Source: CBDDFS01 sp965227255
Lineage (GTDB): Bacteria; Bacteroidota; Bacteroidia; Flavobacteriales_E; Vicingaceae
DNA: 64,000 nt
Assembly: GCA_965227255.1 (NCBI GenBank)
Contig: CBDDFS010000007.1
Span: forward strand, 17,785 to 81,784
Direction: 5' to 3'
The position numbers and the translations under genes are program-made. Below are positions 52,605-62,149 of this stretch, in pieces; positions within the stretch are counted from its first letter, which is position 1; the number at the start of each line of letters is the position of its first letter. A model generated the notes under the pieces. It did not search any database, was not told the DNA's origin, and saw nothing but the letters and a program-made list of their open reading frames with translations.

Positions 52605-52847
52605 TCGAGAACAAAGTTCTGAAGTTTATGTTCAGACTTTCGTCGACAACACGACAAACAATGACGTCAAAATGATACCGAAATCATGTATTCTTAGATT
52701 CTTAAAAATATACCCTGTCCTGTCAGATGTAGGAAAAGTGGGTATATTCTCTATATTTAGTTGTCGCTAAATTTCTCAGAACCATTTCCTTGCGCTTTTT
52801 CGAATGAAATGTTATGATATACAATTCTCTTGAAATCCTAGGCTAAT

Positions 52848-55800
52848 ATGAAATCTGTCCAGAAAATCTACGAAATGGCGAGTCACGTGCTGAACGCCTT
52901 TTATTATAACAACGACAAAACCAGACAGGTCGACGACATTTCAAAACTCGATCAGGAAGATCTTCTTGGAAAAGATTTTTCCAATTCGTCTGCCATCGTT
53001 GAAAAGAAGATCATGGAAAAGATCAGTGAGGACATAACCTCCAGTATTGGCGTTTCCGAGATCATTGAAAAGACCTATGAAAATATCAACGGTCTGGTTG
53101 ATGCGACAGTATTCCTGATTGGTGTATACAACAAGAAGCGCAATTGTTTAGACATTGAAAATTCAATTGAGAAGGGCGTCAAATTACCCTCTGTGAGTAT
53201 CGATCTTAGTGATACCACCAAGCCCGCCACTGTTTGCTTCAATAAAAGAGAGATCATTGTGATCAATGATAGAGAAAGAGATTATTCCAAGCATATGGAG
53301 CAACCGCCAAATGCGGTAATTGGAAAAGCACCTGAATCAATTATTTATTGTCCACTGGTAGCCGACAACGAGACCATTGGGGTTATTTCCGTACAGAGCT
53401 TTAACAAGAATGCTTATGAAGAAGACGACATCCTCATTATTAAGAATATAAGCAGACACATTGCGATTGCGCTGAACCTGGCACTCTCTTACCGCGAAAT
53501 GGGTGATCATGTAAAACGACAGAGCTGGGAGATCGAGCAGACATACAAGAACACCAGGATTCTGAATGAAATTGGACAGGATATTTCCTCTTCCCTGTCA
53601 ACCAAAGAAATTGTTCAGAAAGCATATAAAAACATTAACTCTTTGATGGATGCTTCTGTCTTTGCCATAGCACTTTATAATGAGGAAAACGAAACGCTGA
53701 CCTTTGATGGAACGATGGAAAAGGGTCGTGAACTGCCATTCTACGAGCAGGAGATCGATGAGGATATACGTTTGGCAGCTAAGTGTTTTTTAAACAAACA
53801 AGAAATCATACTGCATGAGTTCGACGATCAGAAAAAGTTATTGAATAAGATCGTAGAGCCAAGTGCTGGGGAAATACCTGAATCAGTGATCTACCTACCT
53901 CTTGCAGCCAAAAACAAGACAATTGGAGTGATTTCTGTGCAAAGTTTTAAGAAGAATGCCTATTCAAGATATCATATAGACTTGCTGAGAAACCTGGCTA
54001 TTCCAACTGCGATCGCCCTGGAAAATGCGCAGTTATATGAACATCTGGAAGAGCAGGTTGACAATAGAACTCAGGAACTGACCCAGGAACACAAGCGACT
54101 TGAAAAGGCTTATGAAAGTATGCGTGTACTGAATGAAATTGGAGGAGTGATCACATCTAGTCTATCTATTAAAGACGTAATCCGAAGCACCTACGCGAGT
54201 ATTAACTCATTGATGGATGCGGCCATTTTCACCATAGCTATCTATAACAAAGAAAAGAATGCACTGACTTTTGAGTTGGTCATGGAAAAAAATGAAGAAT
54301 ATCCCGGATATGTTCAAAGCCTGGATGAAGAAAACAGACTAGCCGTGGAGTGCTTTAAATCACAGGAAGAATTTATCATTCATGAGCTTGCCGATCAGAA
54401 AAAATATGTGAGCAAGGTGGTAACTCCGCATGTTGGAGAGATCTCTGAATCCATTATCTACTTACCCCTTAAATCCAAAGACGAAATCATTGGCGTGCTT
54501 TCGGTTCAGAGTTTTAAGAAGAGTGCCTATTCTGTTTATCACATTGAATTACTTAGGAACCTGGCCGTGATCATTCCGGTTGCATTGGAAAATGCACTCC
54601 TGTATAAAAAGATGGAAGACCAGGTTAAAGAAAGAACACTTGAAATTGAAGAATCTCATAAAAACACAAAAGAACTGAATGAGATTGGCCAGGAGATATC
54701 GTCCTCTCTTTCTGTAAGAGAAATTATCCAGAAGATCTATCCAAAAGTGAATAAGCTTATGGATGCATCTTCAATGTGCATTGGAATATATAATGAAAGA
54801 AAGAAAGTAATTGAATTTAACGATGGAATTGAAAATGGTGATACTCTGCCCGGATTTACATTCGGACTTGAAGATGACCGACCTGGAATTTATAGCTTCA
54901 ACAATAAAGTTGAGGTGATTATTAATGATTACACCAAAGAAATCAACAAGTATCGTGAGAAAGCTCAGAGTCCACCTGCCGGAGTTGAGACCGAATCTTT
55001 GATCTATTTCCCACTGATCTCAAAAGGCAAAGCCATTGGATTATTCACCATTCAGAGTCAGAAGAAACATTCTTATTCGAAGTATCAGGTTGACCTAATG
55101 AGAAACCTTTCAGTGTTTATCACGGCTGCTGTTGAAAACACCTTGCTTTATGAAAGCTTGGAAATTAAAGTAAATGAGAGAACACAGGAATTGGTGAAAG
55201 AAAAAGAAAGTGCTGAATTTGAACGAGAGGAAGCCAAGTACCAGAGAAAAAGAGCAGAGGAAAGTGAAAAGTTTAAGGAGCAATTTCTGGCAAGTATGAG
55301 TCATGAAATACGAACACCCATGAATGCCATCTTGGGTATGACGAATCTGCTCCTTGATAAAAACATCAATGAGGAAAGTAAACCCTACTTGGAAAGTATT
55401 CAAAAATCGTCAGAGAACCTTCTGGTTATCATAAACGAAATACTTGATCTATCAAAGATTGAAGCAGGGAAAATGAAGCTCGAAAATACCGACTTCAGTT
55501 TGAATGAAATGATGAGTTTGATCTACGAAACAATGGGCTACAAAGCCAGAGAAAAAAATCTAGAATTCAAACTGGATTATGATCAGGCCATTCCAAAACT
55601 GCTTATTGGCGATCCGACCAGGATCCAACAGATATTGATCAACATCATCGGAAATGCAGTGAAATTCACGGAAGAGGGAAGCATCGAGGTATCGGTGAAG
55701 AAAGTAGGAAGATTAACCGGTAAGACTTGTCCGGTCAGATTTGAGATAAAAGACACCGGTATTGGAATGACGAAAGAACAACAGAAAAAAGTATTCCAGA

Positions 55801-56819
55801 GTTTCTCCCAGGCTTCTGACGACACCACGAGAAAATATGGTGGAACAGGCTTGGGCCTTACAATCTCCAGCAGATTGATTTCACTTTTCAATAGTGAGAT
55901 AAAGCTAAAGAGTGCCGTTGGTAAAGGAAGTACATTCTGCTTTACAATTAAGCTTCCGGTAAGTGATAAGCAAGAAGTTGTAAAAGTTCAGAATACAGTT
56001 CCAGCCGAATATCTGGATACTCTTCAAGGAGCCAAAATACTCATCGTTGAAGACAACGAATACAATCAGATCGTTGCAAAGGAAACACTGGAATTGAAAA
56101 TAAAGAATGTGGTAATCCAGCAGGCGTACAACGGTAAGCAGGCTCTGGCAATGATCGCTGACCAGAAGTCAGAAGATATACCAGATCTGATCCTGATGGA
56201 TGTGAATATGCCAATCATGGATGGACTGGAAGCGACAAGGAAAATAAGAGAGTTGGAAGATGAAAGGGGAAAAATCCCTATTGTAGCTCTAACCGCTTCC
56301 GTAATTAAAAAAGACCTTAAAATGTGCTTCCAGGCTGGAATGAATGGCTTTGTTCCTAAGCCTTTTAAGATCGTCGATCTGATTGAAGCCATTTACAGAG
56401 CCACACAGGAAGAAGAAAGTGCTAGAATTATTTTCGAGCAAGAACAAAAAGAAGATCTCAGAAATACTACACATATCACATCGCTAGATTTCCTTCGAGA
56501 TTTTACCGACGGGGACGAAGTGCGAATGATCAAGTACATAAATATGTATCTGGCTATGGTAAAAAGGGACATCCCCAAACTCGACAAGCTGCTGAAAAAC
56601 AAACAACTGCCAGAACTCAAAAACCTGATTCATTCAATGAAACCTCACCTCGACTTCATGGGAATGTCTTATGGTAGAAGTCTTGCCGAAAAGATCGAAA
56701 GTTCAATCACAGAAAAAAGCGACGAAAAAGTCATCATTAAACAAGTGGATGAACTCAAGACTATGCTTCATCGTTCAATCGATGAACTTCAGGAAGAAAA
56801 TATTCTGGCCAACCCTTAG
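52848..56819 (+). CDS. Hybrid sensor histidine kinase: four GAF-like modules, HisKA, HATPase, receiver, Hpt
   Basis: A 1323-residue soluble multi-domain kinase. Four tandem GAF-like modules of ~190 residues fill residues ~40-780, each opening with a LNEIGQDISSSLS-type helix and containing an LMDAS-x-F/M segment, ESVIYLPL and IGVISVQSFKK. After a coiled coil come HisKA (MSHEIRTPMN, His819), HATPase (N box NIIGNAVKFTEEGS, DTGIGM, GGTGLGLTIS), a receiver (phosphoacceptor Asp1118 in LILMDVNMPIMDG) and an Hpt domain (His1262 in LIHSMKPHLDFMG). There are no transmembrane segments, so it senses a cytosolic signal. The four-step His-Asp-His chain needs a separate receiver; the convergent lone receiver next door is a candidate. 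Confidence 0.94.
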   Translation: MKSVQKIYEMASHVLNAFYYNNDKTRQVDDISKLDQEDLLGKDFSNSSAIVEKKIMEKISEDITSSIGVSEIIEKTYENINGLVDATVFLIGVYNKKRNCLDIENSIEKGVKLPSVSIDLSDTTKPATVCFNKREIIVINDRERDYSKHMEQPPNAVIGKAPESIIYCPLVADNETIGVISVQSFNKNAYEEDDILIIKNISRHIAIALNLALSYREMGDHVKRQSWEIEQTYKNTRILNEIGQDISSSLSTKEIVQKAYKNINSLMDASVFAIALYNEENETLTFDGTMEKGRELPFYEQEIDEDIRLAAKCFLNKQEIILHEFDDQKKLLNKIVEPSAGEIPESVIYLPLAAKNKTIGVISVQSFKKNAYSRYHIDLLRNLAIPTAIALENAQLYEHLEEQVDNRTQELTQEHKRLEKAYESMRVLNEIGGVITSSLSIKDVIRSTYASINSLMDAAIFTIAIYNKEKNALTFELVMEKNEEYPGYVQSLDEENRLAVECFKSQEEFIIHELADQKKYVSKVVTPHVGEISESIIYLPLKSKDEIIGVLSVQSFKKSAYSVYHIELLRNLAVIIPVALENALLYKKMEDQVKERTLEIEESHKNTKELNEIGQEISSSLSVREIIQKIYPKVNKLMDASSMCIGIYNERKKVIEFNDGIENGDTLPGFTFGLEDDRPGIYSFNNKVEVIINDYTKEINKYREKAQSPPAGVETESLIYFPLISKGKAIGLFTIQSQKKHSYSKYQVDLMRNLSVFITAAVENTLLYESLEIKVNERTQELVKEKESAEFEREEAKYQRKRAEESEKFKEQFLASMSHEIRTPMNAILGMTNLLLDKNINEESKPYLESIQKSSENLLVIINEILDLSKIEAGKMKLENTDFSLNEMMSLIYETMGYKAREKNLEFKLDYDQAIPKLLIGDPTRIQQILINIIGNAVKFTEEGSIEVSVKKVGRLTGKTCPVRFEIKDTGIGMTKEQQKKVFQSFSQASDDTTRKYGGTGLGLTISSRLISLFNSEIKLKSAVGKGSTFCFTIKLPVSDKQEVVKVQNTVPAEYLDTLQGAKILIVEDNEYNQIVAKETLELKIKNVVIQQAYNGKQALAMIADQKSEDIPDLILMDVNMPIMDGLEATRKIRELEDERGKIPIVALTASVIKKDLKMCFQAGMNGFVPKPFKIVDLIEAIYRATQEEESARIIFEQEQKEDLRNTTHITSLDFLRDFTDGDEVRMIKYINMYLAMVKRDIPKLDKLLKNKQLPELKNLIHSMKPHLDFMGMSYGRSLAEKIESSITEKSDEKVIIKQVDELKTMLHRSIDELQEENILANP

Positions 56820-56848
56820 AACCAATTAGATCCACTATTGGATTCCTA

Positions 56849-57226
56849 TTATTCCATGTTTGAGAGTATTCTGTCGATAGACTGAAATGAATTTTTATCC
56901 TTCAGGACATATTCGGTCGCACCCTTCATGATTGTTTGTACTGCCTTTCCGTATTGCGTTTGAGAAGAAAGCATGATAACGCGAATATCCTCAGCATAAT
57001 TCTTGATTTTCTGCAGAATCTCTAATCCATCAGCTGCCTCTGGATTAATGGAGTTCAGTCGATAATCCAGTATGACGACATCTGGATTTCTATGGATGTT
57101 ATCCAGGCATTCTTCACCTGTTTCAAAACTCTCAACCTCATACATTGGGTTGACTGACAAATGATCCACCAACATTGTAGATAGAACAATGTCATCATCT
57201 ACAATAAATATTTTTTTATGACTCAT
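56849..57226 (-). CDS. Single-domain response regulator
   Basis: A 125-residue receiver with acidic pocket FIVDDD, phosphoacceptor Asp in VVILDYRLNS, the Thr/Ser position in VIMLSSQ and Lys in EYVLKDKNSF. It has no output domain, so it would act by protein contact or phosphotransfer. It lies 29 bases beyond the stop of the hybrid kinase, in convergent orientation, and could be the terminal receiver for its Hpt domain. That pairing is inferred only from proximity. Confidence 0.9.
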   Translation of the reverse strand: MSHKKIFIVDDDIVLSTMLVDHLSVNPMYEVESFETGEECLDNIHRNPDVVILDYRLNSINPEAADGLEILQKIKNYAEDIRVIMLSSQTQYGKAVQTIMKGATEYVLKDKNSFQSIDRILSNME

Positions 57227-57420
57227 GCTTTTAAAGATAGGTGCAACCCGAATATAGCAAAATCAGAATTCTATAAAGCATGAAATCAGCCTTATAATGG
57301 AATAATTTTGAGTAATAATTTGATTCTCAACTAACTGAGCGCGAACATTAGTCGATACAATGTTGAATTCCAACTTAGGCTTTGAAACTATCTAAAACTT
57401 ATTTCAAAAATCCGAATAGA

Positions 57421-59799
57421 TTATTCGGAAATGGAAATTTTCACCTTATCTACATGACCGGTAAACTCTGAATCATGAACATCGGCAAATAGATCATCAA
57501 CAACCTGCGTGGCATCATCGAGTCCTACATCCGCTGTTTCATCAGCAGAGAATACGGCCGGTTGAGTTTTTTCCACCCTGCCTTCAGCGACTTTTTCTCC
57601 GTTCACGAATATTTGAACATTACCACCTTTTCCGGTTCCATCGCCGTCATAATCAAATTGCATCTTGATGTTGGCATTTGGATCGGCAATGACCTTATCC
57701 GATTCAACCGTATACTTCTGAAGTCCAAAATAATTGTAGGTATAAGCAGGTCTTCCGTTATTCATATAAAGAGCCCAACCGCCGAATTTACCACCCTGAC
57801 AAAGAATTATTCCTTTGTCGAGACCATTCAAGGTAACATCGGCCTCAATGGTCTTGGATCTGTTCTTAACATTCAGAAATGTATTCTCCAACATGCCATT
57901 CATGCCTTGAGCCAGTATCAGCGTTTTTCTGTCGCCCATTAAATCAGGTCGACCCGCAATGGCAGCATTAAAGCGCTCATAAAGTCTGTCATCCAATGGA
58001 TAAACATTATTCACAATGGCTTCTTTCTCAAAGAGATCAACCATCTCTTTTAATTTTTCCGGATTCTGGTCAGCGAGATTATTGACAAGACTGAAGTCTT
58101 CTTCGATATTATAAAGCTCCCACTCCTCTTCCGAGAATTTACCCAATGGTTTGCCCTGCCATGGAATCATATGAACAACACGCGCCATCCAGCCATCGCT
58201 GTAGATTGCTCTATTTCCAAACATTTCAAAGTATTGCACTTTATGCATTCCTTCAGCATCTTTATCATCTGCTGCATAAAGCATGCTTACACCGTCCATC
58301 GGAATTTGCTCAACACCATTAATTGATTTCGGAACAGGCAACTTGGCTGCCTCCAATACCGTTGAAGCCACATCGTTTACGTGATGCCATTGAGATCTCA
58401 CTTCACCTTTGGCTTTAAAACCATTTGGCCAGTGCATGACCATTCCATTTCTCGTGCCGCCAAAATCAGCTGCCATTTGTTTCGTCCATTTAAAAGGAGC
58501 ATCAGTGGCAACGGCCCAGGCAGCAGTCATGTGCGGAAATGAATTCGGTCCTCCCCAATCGTCAGCATGCTCCAGCATACTTTCAATGGTCTCTTCATCA
58601 AATATTCCATTAAGGTGAACCAATTCATTAAATGTGCCTTCAAGTCCACCTTCTGCACTTGAACCATTATCTCCCATAATATAAATGAAGAGTGTGTTTT
58701 CTAATTCATTGATCTCGTCAATGGCATTAACCAGTCTTCCCACTTCATTATCCGTATGTTCCGCGAAGCCGGCATATGTTTCCATTTGAATGGCGAAAAG
58801 TTTCCTCTCATCATCACTTAAACTTTCCCAATCCTTTATATCATCAGGCATTGGTGCAAGCTGTGCATTCTGAGGAACAACACCCATGGCCTTTTGTCGT
58901 TCGAATGTTTCTTCGCGCAGTTTGAGCCATCCTTCGTCAAATTTGCCCTTGTATTTCTCTATCCATTCTTTTGGTGCATGATGTGGTGCATGTGTAGCTC
59001 CGGTGGCATAATAAACCATAAAGGGCTTATCAGGAGTCATGGCCTGCTGGAACTTGACCCACTCAATGGCCTCATCTGTCATGTCCGTTGTAAAGTGATA
59101 ATCCGGATCATCTTTCTTACTTACCTTAGTCACTCCGTCAAATATCACAGGATCCCATTGATTGGTCTCACCTCCAATAAAGCCATAGAACTTGTCGAAG
59201 CCTGAGTTTGTAGGCCAACGATCGTATGGACCGGAAACGGATACTTCCCATGTGGCAGTCTCGTGCCATTTTCCAAAGGCGGCAGTGCTATATCCATTCT
59301 GCTTAAGTGTTTCAGCAAAGTACTTCGCATTATCGGGTCGAATTCCCTGATTGCCATAAAAACCCGTTGCCACTTCCATCACAGAACCCACATTCACGTT
59401 GTGATGATTTCTTCCGGAAAGAAGAGAAGCTCTGGTTGGAGAACAAAGAGCCGTGGTATGAAAACGATTAAAGCGCAGACCATTATCTGCAAGCCTATCG
59501 AATGTAGGTGTATTAATGGCCCCGCCAAATGTACTGGTGGCTCCAAAGCCTATGTCGTCGATCAGAACAACGACAATGTTCGGAGCCCCTTCAGGTGCAG
59601 TGATTTTAAAACTTTCAGGTTTCTCTGCATCACGCGCATCCATAATTGTCACCTTCTCCTGATTGGGAGGTTGAATAGGAAGTATACTCCGATCCATCTG
59701 ATATGCTCCGGATCCGGTATTCTCAACTTTCGTATCCGGAGATGAACATCCTATGACAAATAAAATTGCGAGAGAAGGAAGGTAAATTAATCTTTTCAT
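57421..59799 (-). CDS. Lipoprotein arylsulfatase, family S1
   Basis: A 792-residue sulfatase with lipoprotein signal (LIYLPSLAILFVIGCSSPDT). Motifs: VVVLIDDIGFGATSTFGG (metal site), the formylglycine motif ALCSPTRASLLSGRNHHNVN (Cys-x-Pro-x-Arg), GKWHETATWE and IMGDNGSSAEGG. The C-terminal ~170 residues add a beta domain seen in the long bacterial arylsulfatases of this type (AQGMNGMLENTFLNVKN; VQIFVNGEKVAEGRV). The ATG at 59799 is preferred to a TTG two codons earlier. It is only distantly similar to the sulfatase at 19628 and stands alone. Confidence 0.93.
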   Translation of the reverse strand: MKRLIYLPSLAILFVIGCSSPDTKVENTGSGAYQMDRSILPIQPPNQEKVTIMDARDAEKPESFKITAPEGAPNIVVVLIDDIGFGATSTFGGAINTPTFDRLADNGLRFNRFHTTALCSPTRASLLSGRNHHNVNVGSVMEVATGFYGNQGIRPDNAKYFAETLKQNGYSTAAFGKWHETATWEVSVSGPYDRWPTNSGFDKFYGFIGGETNQWDPVIFDGVTKVSKKDDPDYHFTTDMTDEAIEWVKFQQAMTPDKPFMVYYATGATHAPHHAPKEWIEKYKGKFDEGWLKLREETFERQKAMGVVPQNAQLAPMPDDIKDWESLSDDERKLFAIQMETYAGFAEHTDNEVGRLVNAIDEINELENTLFIYIMGDNGSSAEGGLEGTFNELVHLNGIFDEETIESMLEHADDWGGPNSFPHMTAAWAVATDAPFKWTKQMAADFGGTRNGMVMHWPNGFKAKGEVRSQWHHVNDVASTVLEAAKLPVPKSINGVEQIPMDGVSMLYAADDKDAEGMHKVQYFEMFGNRAIYSDGWMARVVHMIPWQGKPLGKFSEEEWELYNIEEDFSLVNNLADQNPEKLKEMVDLFEKEAIVNNVYPLDDRLYERFNAAIAGRPDLMGDRKTLILAQGMNGMLENTFLNVKNRSKTIEADVTLNGLDKGIILCQGGKFGGWALYMNNGRPAYTYNYFGLQKYTVESDKVIADPNANIKMQFDYDGDGTGKGGNVQIFVNGEKVAEGRVEKTQPAVFSADETADVGLDDATQVVDDLFADVHDSEFTGHVDKVKISISE

Positions 59800-59823
59800 G
59801 GTCAAGTATATTAGGTATTATCG

Positions 59824-60588
59824 TTAGGTGTTGGGCGTTTGATTTTTTCTCGCTTCTTCTCCTCTCTGATGAAGATGAATAGGTTTCGTTTTTCTTCTGA
59901 TTCTGATATTGACCATTTCAACGATTAGTGAGAAGAACACTGCAAAGTAGATATAGCCTTTTGGAATATGAATATCGACAGCTTCCAGCAATAGCATAAA
60001 GCCAATCAAAATAAGGAAGGCAAGAGCAAGTATCTGAAGCGTTGGTCTTCTTTCAATAAAGGCACTGATCTTTTCAGAGAAGATCAACATAACGAACATT
60101 GAGATGATCACGGCCGCAATCATCAGCTCAACGAATTTTGTCATTCCAATGGCTGTGAGAATTGAGTCAAATGAGAAAATGATATCGAGAAGCACAATTT
60201 GCAGGATGACCTGAATCATGGCTCCTCCTTTTTTCATTTCTCTTTGCTCTTCCTTGGGGTAAAGTTTATTTGTTATCTCAGACGTACTCTTGGCAATTAG
60301 GAATAATCCACCTACGGCTAGAATTATATCACGCCCAGATATGCCATTTTCAAAGATGATCAGGAAGTTTTCATCGAATTGTATGATCCAGGTAATTCCC
60401 AGTAACATGGCTACCCGAAATACCAGAGCGAGTGATAAACCGAGAACTCTAGTTCGACTTCTTTTTTCCTCAGGTAATTGATTACTTACAAGAGATATGA
60501 ATATCACATTATCAATCCCAAGAACAATTTCAAGTAATGTAAGAGTCAATAGTGCTATCCAATTCCCGGGATCGAGAAAAACTTCCAT
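59824..60588 (-). CDS. TerC-family membrane protein
   Basis: A 254-residue inner-membrane protein with seven predicted helices and the family's acidic intramembrane motifs LEIVLGIDNVIFISLV and VLLDIIFSFDSILTAIGMT. Some TerC proteins export manganese or help metalate secreted enzymes, which would fit the neighbouring sulfatase and CDF genes, but this is only an inference. The C-terminus is basic (RIRRKTKPIHLHQRGEEARK). It is upstream of the sulfatase on the same strand, 24 bases apart. Confidence 0.92.
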   Translation of the reverse strand: MEVFLDPGNWIALLTLTLLEIVLGIDNVIFISLVSNQLPEEKRSRTRVLGLSLALVFRVAMLLGITWIIQFDENFLIIFENGISGRDIILAVGGLFLIAKSTSEITNKLYPKEEQREMKKGGAMIQVILQIVLLDIIFSFDSILTAIGMTKFVELMIAAVIISMFVMLIFSEKISAFIERRPTLQILALAFLILIGFMLLLEAVDIHIPKGYIYFAVFFSLIVEMVNIRIRRKTKPIHLHQRGEEARKNQTPNT

Positions 60589-60635
60589 GTGGTTTTTTTA
60601 AGAGATGCTTAAAAGTAAAAAATAATGTAAATGGG

Positions 60636-60691
60636 TTCTTGGTGATTAGTTATTGGTGATTGGTTCTTGGTGATTAGTTCTTGGTAAATAG
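60636..60691 (+). repeat. 14-base tandem array, four units
   Basis: Four consecutive 14-base units: TTCTTGGTGATTAG, TTATTGGTGATTGG, TTCTTGGTGATTAG, TTCTTGGTAAATAG. Located upstream of the terC-like gene in a gene-free stretch. Confidence 0.92.
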
Positions 60692-60728
60692 TTCATAGCT
60701 CATCAATCATAGATCGTAATTCAAAAAT

Positions 60729-60770
60729 ATATCATCTATCAGATATCATTTATCAGATATCAGATATCTC
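60729..60770 (+). repeat. 7/14-base tandem array
   Basis: ATATCATCTATCAG, ATATCATTTATCAG, then the half-units ATATCAG and ATATCTC. The unit is again 14 bases made of two related heptamers. Confidence 0.88.
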
Positions 60771-60792
60771 GTGCCAATTCGTTACAAGAAGT

Positions 60793-60842
60793 CTGATGAT
60801 TATCAATTATCGACCTGTCGACTGACAACTGACGACTATCAA
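60793..60842 (+). repeat. Degenerate heptamer array
   Basis: Successive 7-base units CTGATGA, TTATCAA, TTATCGA, (C), CTGTCGA, CTGACAA, CTGACGA, CTATCAA follow a loose YTRWCRA pattern. It ends 37 bases before the antiporter ATG. Confidence 0.7.
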
Positions 60843-60878
60843 TTGATTTTCCTATTTTGCATCTACATTCCGTCGCCT

Positions 60879-62147
60879 ATGTCGAACAACATTGTAATCA
60901 TATTCATTTCTATCCTGATCATCTTGTCTTTTTTCTTCAATGTGTTGTCGAGAAAGACCCAGATTCCCAGTGTGATTCTATTGATCGGTGCGGGTTTTGC
61001 CGTAAGGGTGAGTCCGTGGTTCGATCAACTGGAAGGAGTGGTTGACGTAATATTCACCCTCAACATTCTAGGTGTGGTAGGATTGATCATGATCGTACTG
61101 GAAGCTGCTGTTGACCTCAAAATATCACGTGATAAATTACCCATCATTCTCAGGGCATTGGTCATCGCTTTTTTACTTCTGATCGTCACTTCCGGTGTTG
61201 TTGGATTTATCATTCACAAGTCGGCCAATATTGAATTCAAAAATGCCCTGCTCTACGCCTTGCCTTTGAGTGTAATGAGCTCTGCCATTATCATTCCTTC
61301 GGTGGAAAAGCTATCTCCGGACAAAAAGGAATTTATGATCTATGAATCTACCTTTTCCGACATTTTAGGCATCATCGTCTTTTATATGCTACTCGATTGG
61401 TTTAGACTTGACACTTTCGGTGCAGTGCTGATAGAAACCAGTTGGAAGTTAATTCTAACCGTTATTATTTCAATTGGTATCACATTGGCCATGGCCTATT
61501 TGTTTCAGCGCTGGTTCAATCAGATCAACTACTTCCTGATATTTGCCATCCTTCTTCTGATGTATGCTCTGGGTAAGGTATTCCACCTTTCGGCCCTGAT
61601 CCTCATTCTCGTTTTCGGGGTGATGATCAACAACAAAGCCATCTTTTTCCGGGGAATATTCAGTCGACTTGTTGACGACGCCACCTACACCAATCTTCTT
61701 GAAAACCTGAAGCTCTTTATTAAGGAGACAGCATTCCTTGTGCGCACATTTTTCTTCTTCTTTTTCGGACTTTCCATTTCACCTGAGGCATTCCTCAACC
61801 TCAGCACCCACTATGTTGTGGCCATCATTCTGGTCGCTCTGTACATAATCAGATACTTCAGTCTGAAACTCTTTATCAATACTCAAATTTTCCCTGAACT
61901 TTTCATTGCACCCAGGGGATTGATCACCATTTTGCTTCTGTTCAGCATACCAACGGAATTGCTCAAAGCTCAATTTGAGGAAGACATTACTTCCATGGTG
62001 ATCATTGGCACCAATGTGGTCATGATGCTCGCCCTTATGGGTAAACACGATCAGATTGGTGATATCAAACATCTTGAGATCAGTAAAGGTGAAAACCTGG
62101 AAGGAGGAGAGATAGAAGCCAGCGAGGAAAGTGCACCTTCCTCATAA
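60879..62147 (+). CDS. Cation/proton antiporter, CPA family
   Basis: A 422-residue inner-membrane protein with about twelve helices. The NhaP/Kef-like core is visible: ILLIGAGFAVRVSP, GLIMIVLEAAVDLKISRDKL, SVMSSAIIIPSVEKLSPDKK, STFSDILGIIVFYMLL (with the conserved acidic residue in the discontinuous helix) and RTFFFFFFGLSISPEAFLN. No TrkA-N domain is attached. It exchanges Na+ or K+ for protons. The frame extends back through the heptamer array, but the ATG at 60879 begins the first helix. The CDF gene follows after 2 bases. Confidence 0.88.
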   Translation: MSNNIVIIFISILIILSFFFNVLSRKTQIPSVILLIGAGFAVRVSPWFDQLEGVVDVIFTLNILGVVGLIMIVLEAAVDLKISRDKLPIILRALVIAFLLLIVTSGVVGFIIHKSANIEFKNALLYALPLSVMSSAIIIPSVEKLSPDKKEFMIYESTFSDILGIIVFYMLLDWFRLDTFGAVLIETSWKLILTVIISIGITLAMAYLFQRWFNQINYFLIFAILLLMYALGKVFHLSALILILVFGVMINNKAIFFRGIFSRLVDDATYTNLLENLKLFIKETAFLVRTFFFFFFGLSISPEAFLNLSTHYVVAIILVALYIIRYFSLKLFINTQIFPELFIAPRGLITILLLFSIPTELLKAQFEEDITSMVIIGTNVVMMLALMGKHDQIGDIKHLEISKGENLEGGEIEASEESAPSS

Positions 62148-62149
62148 AA

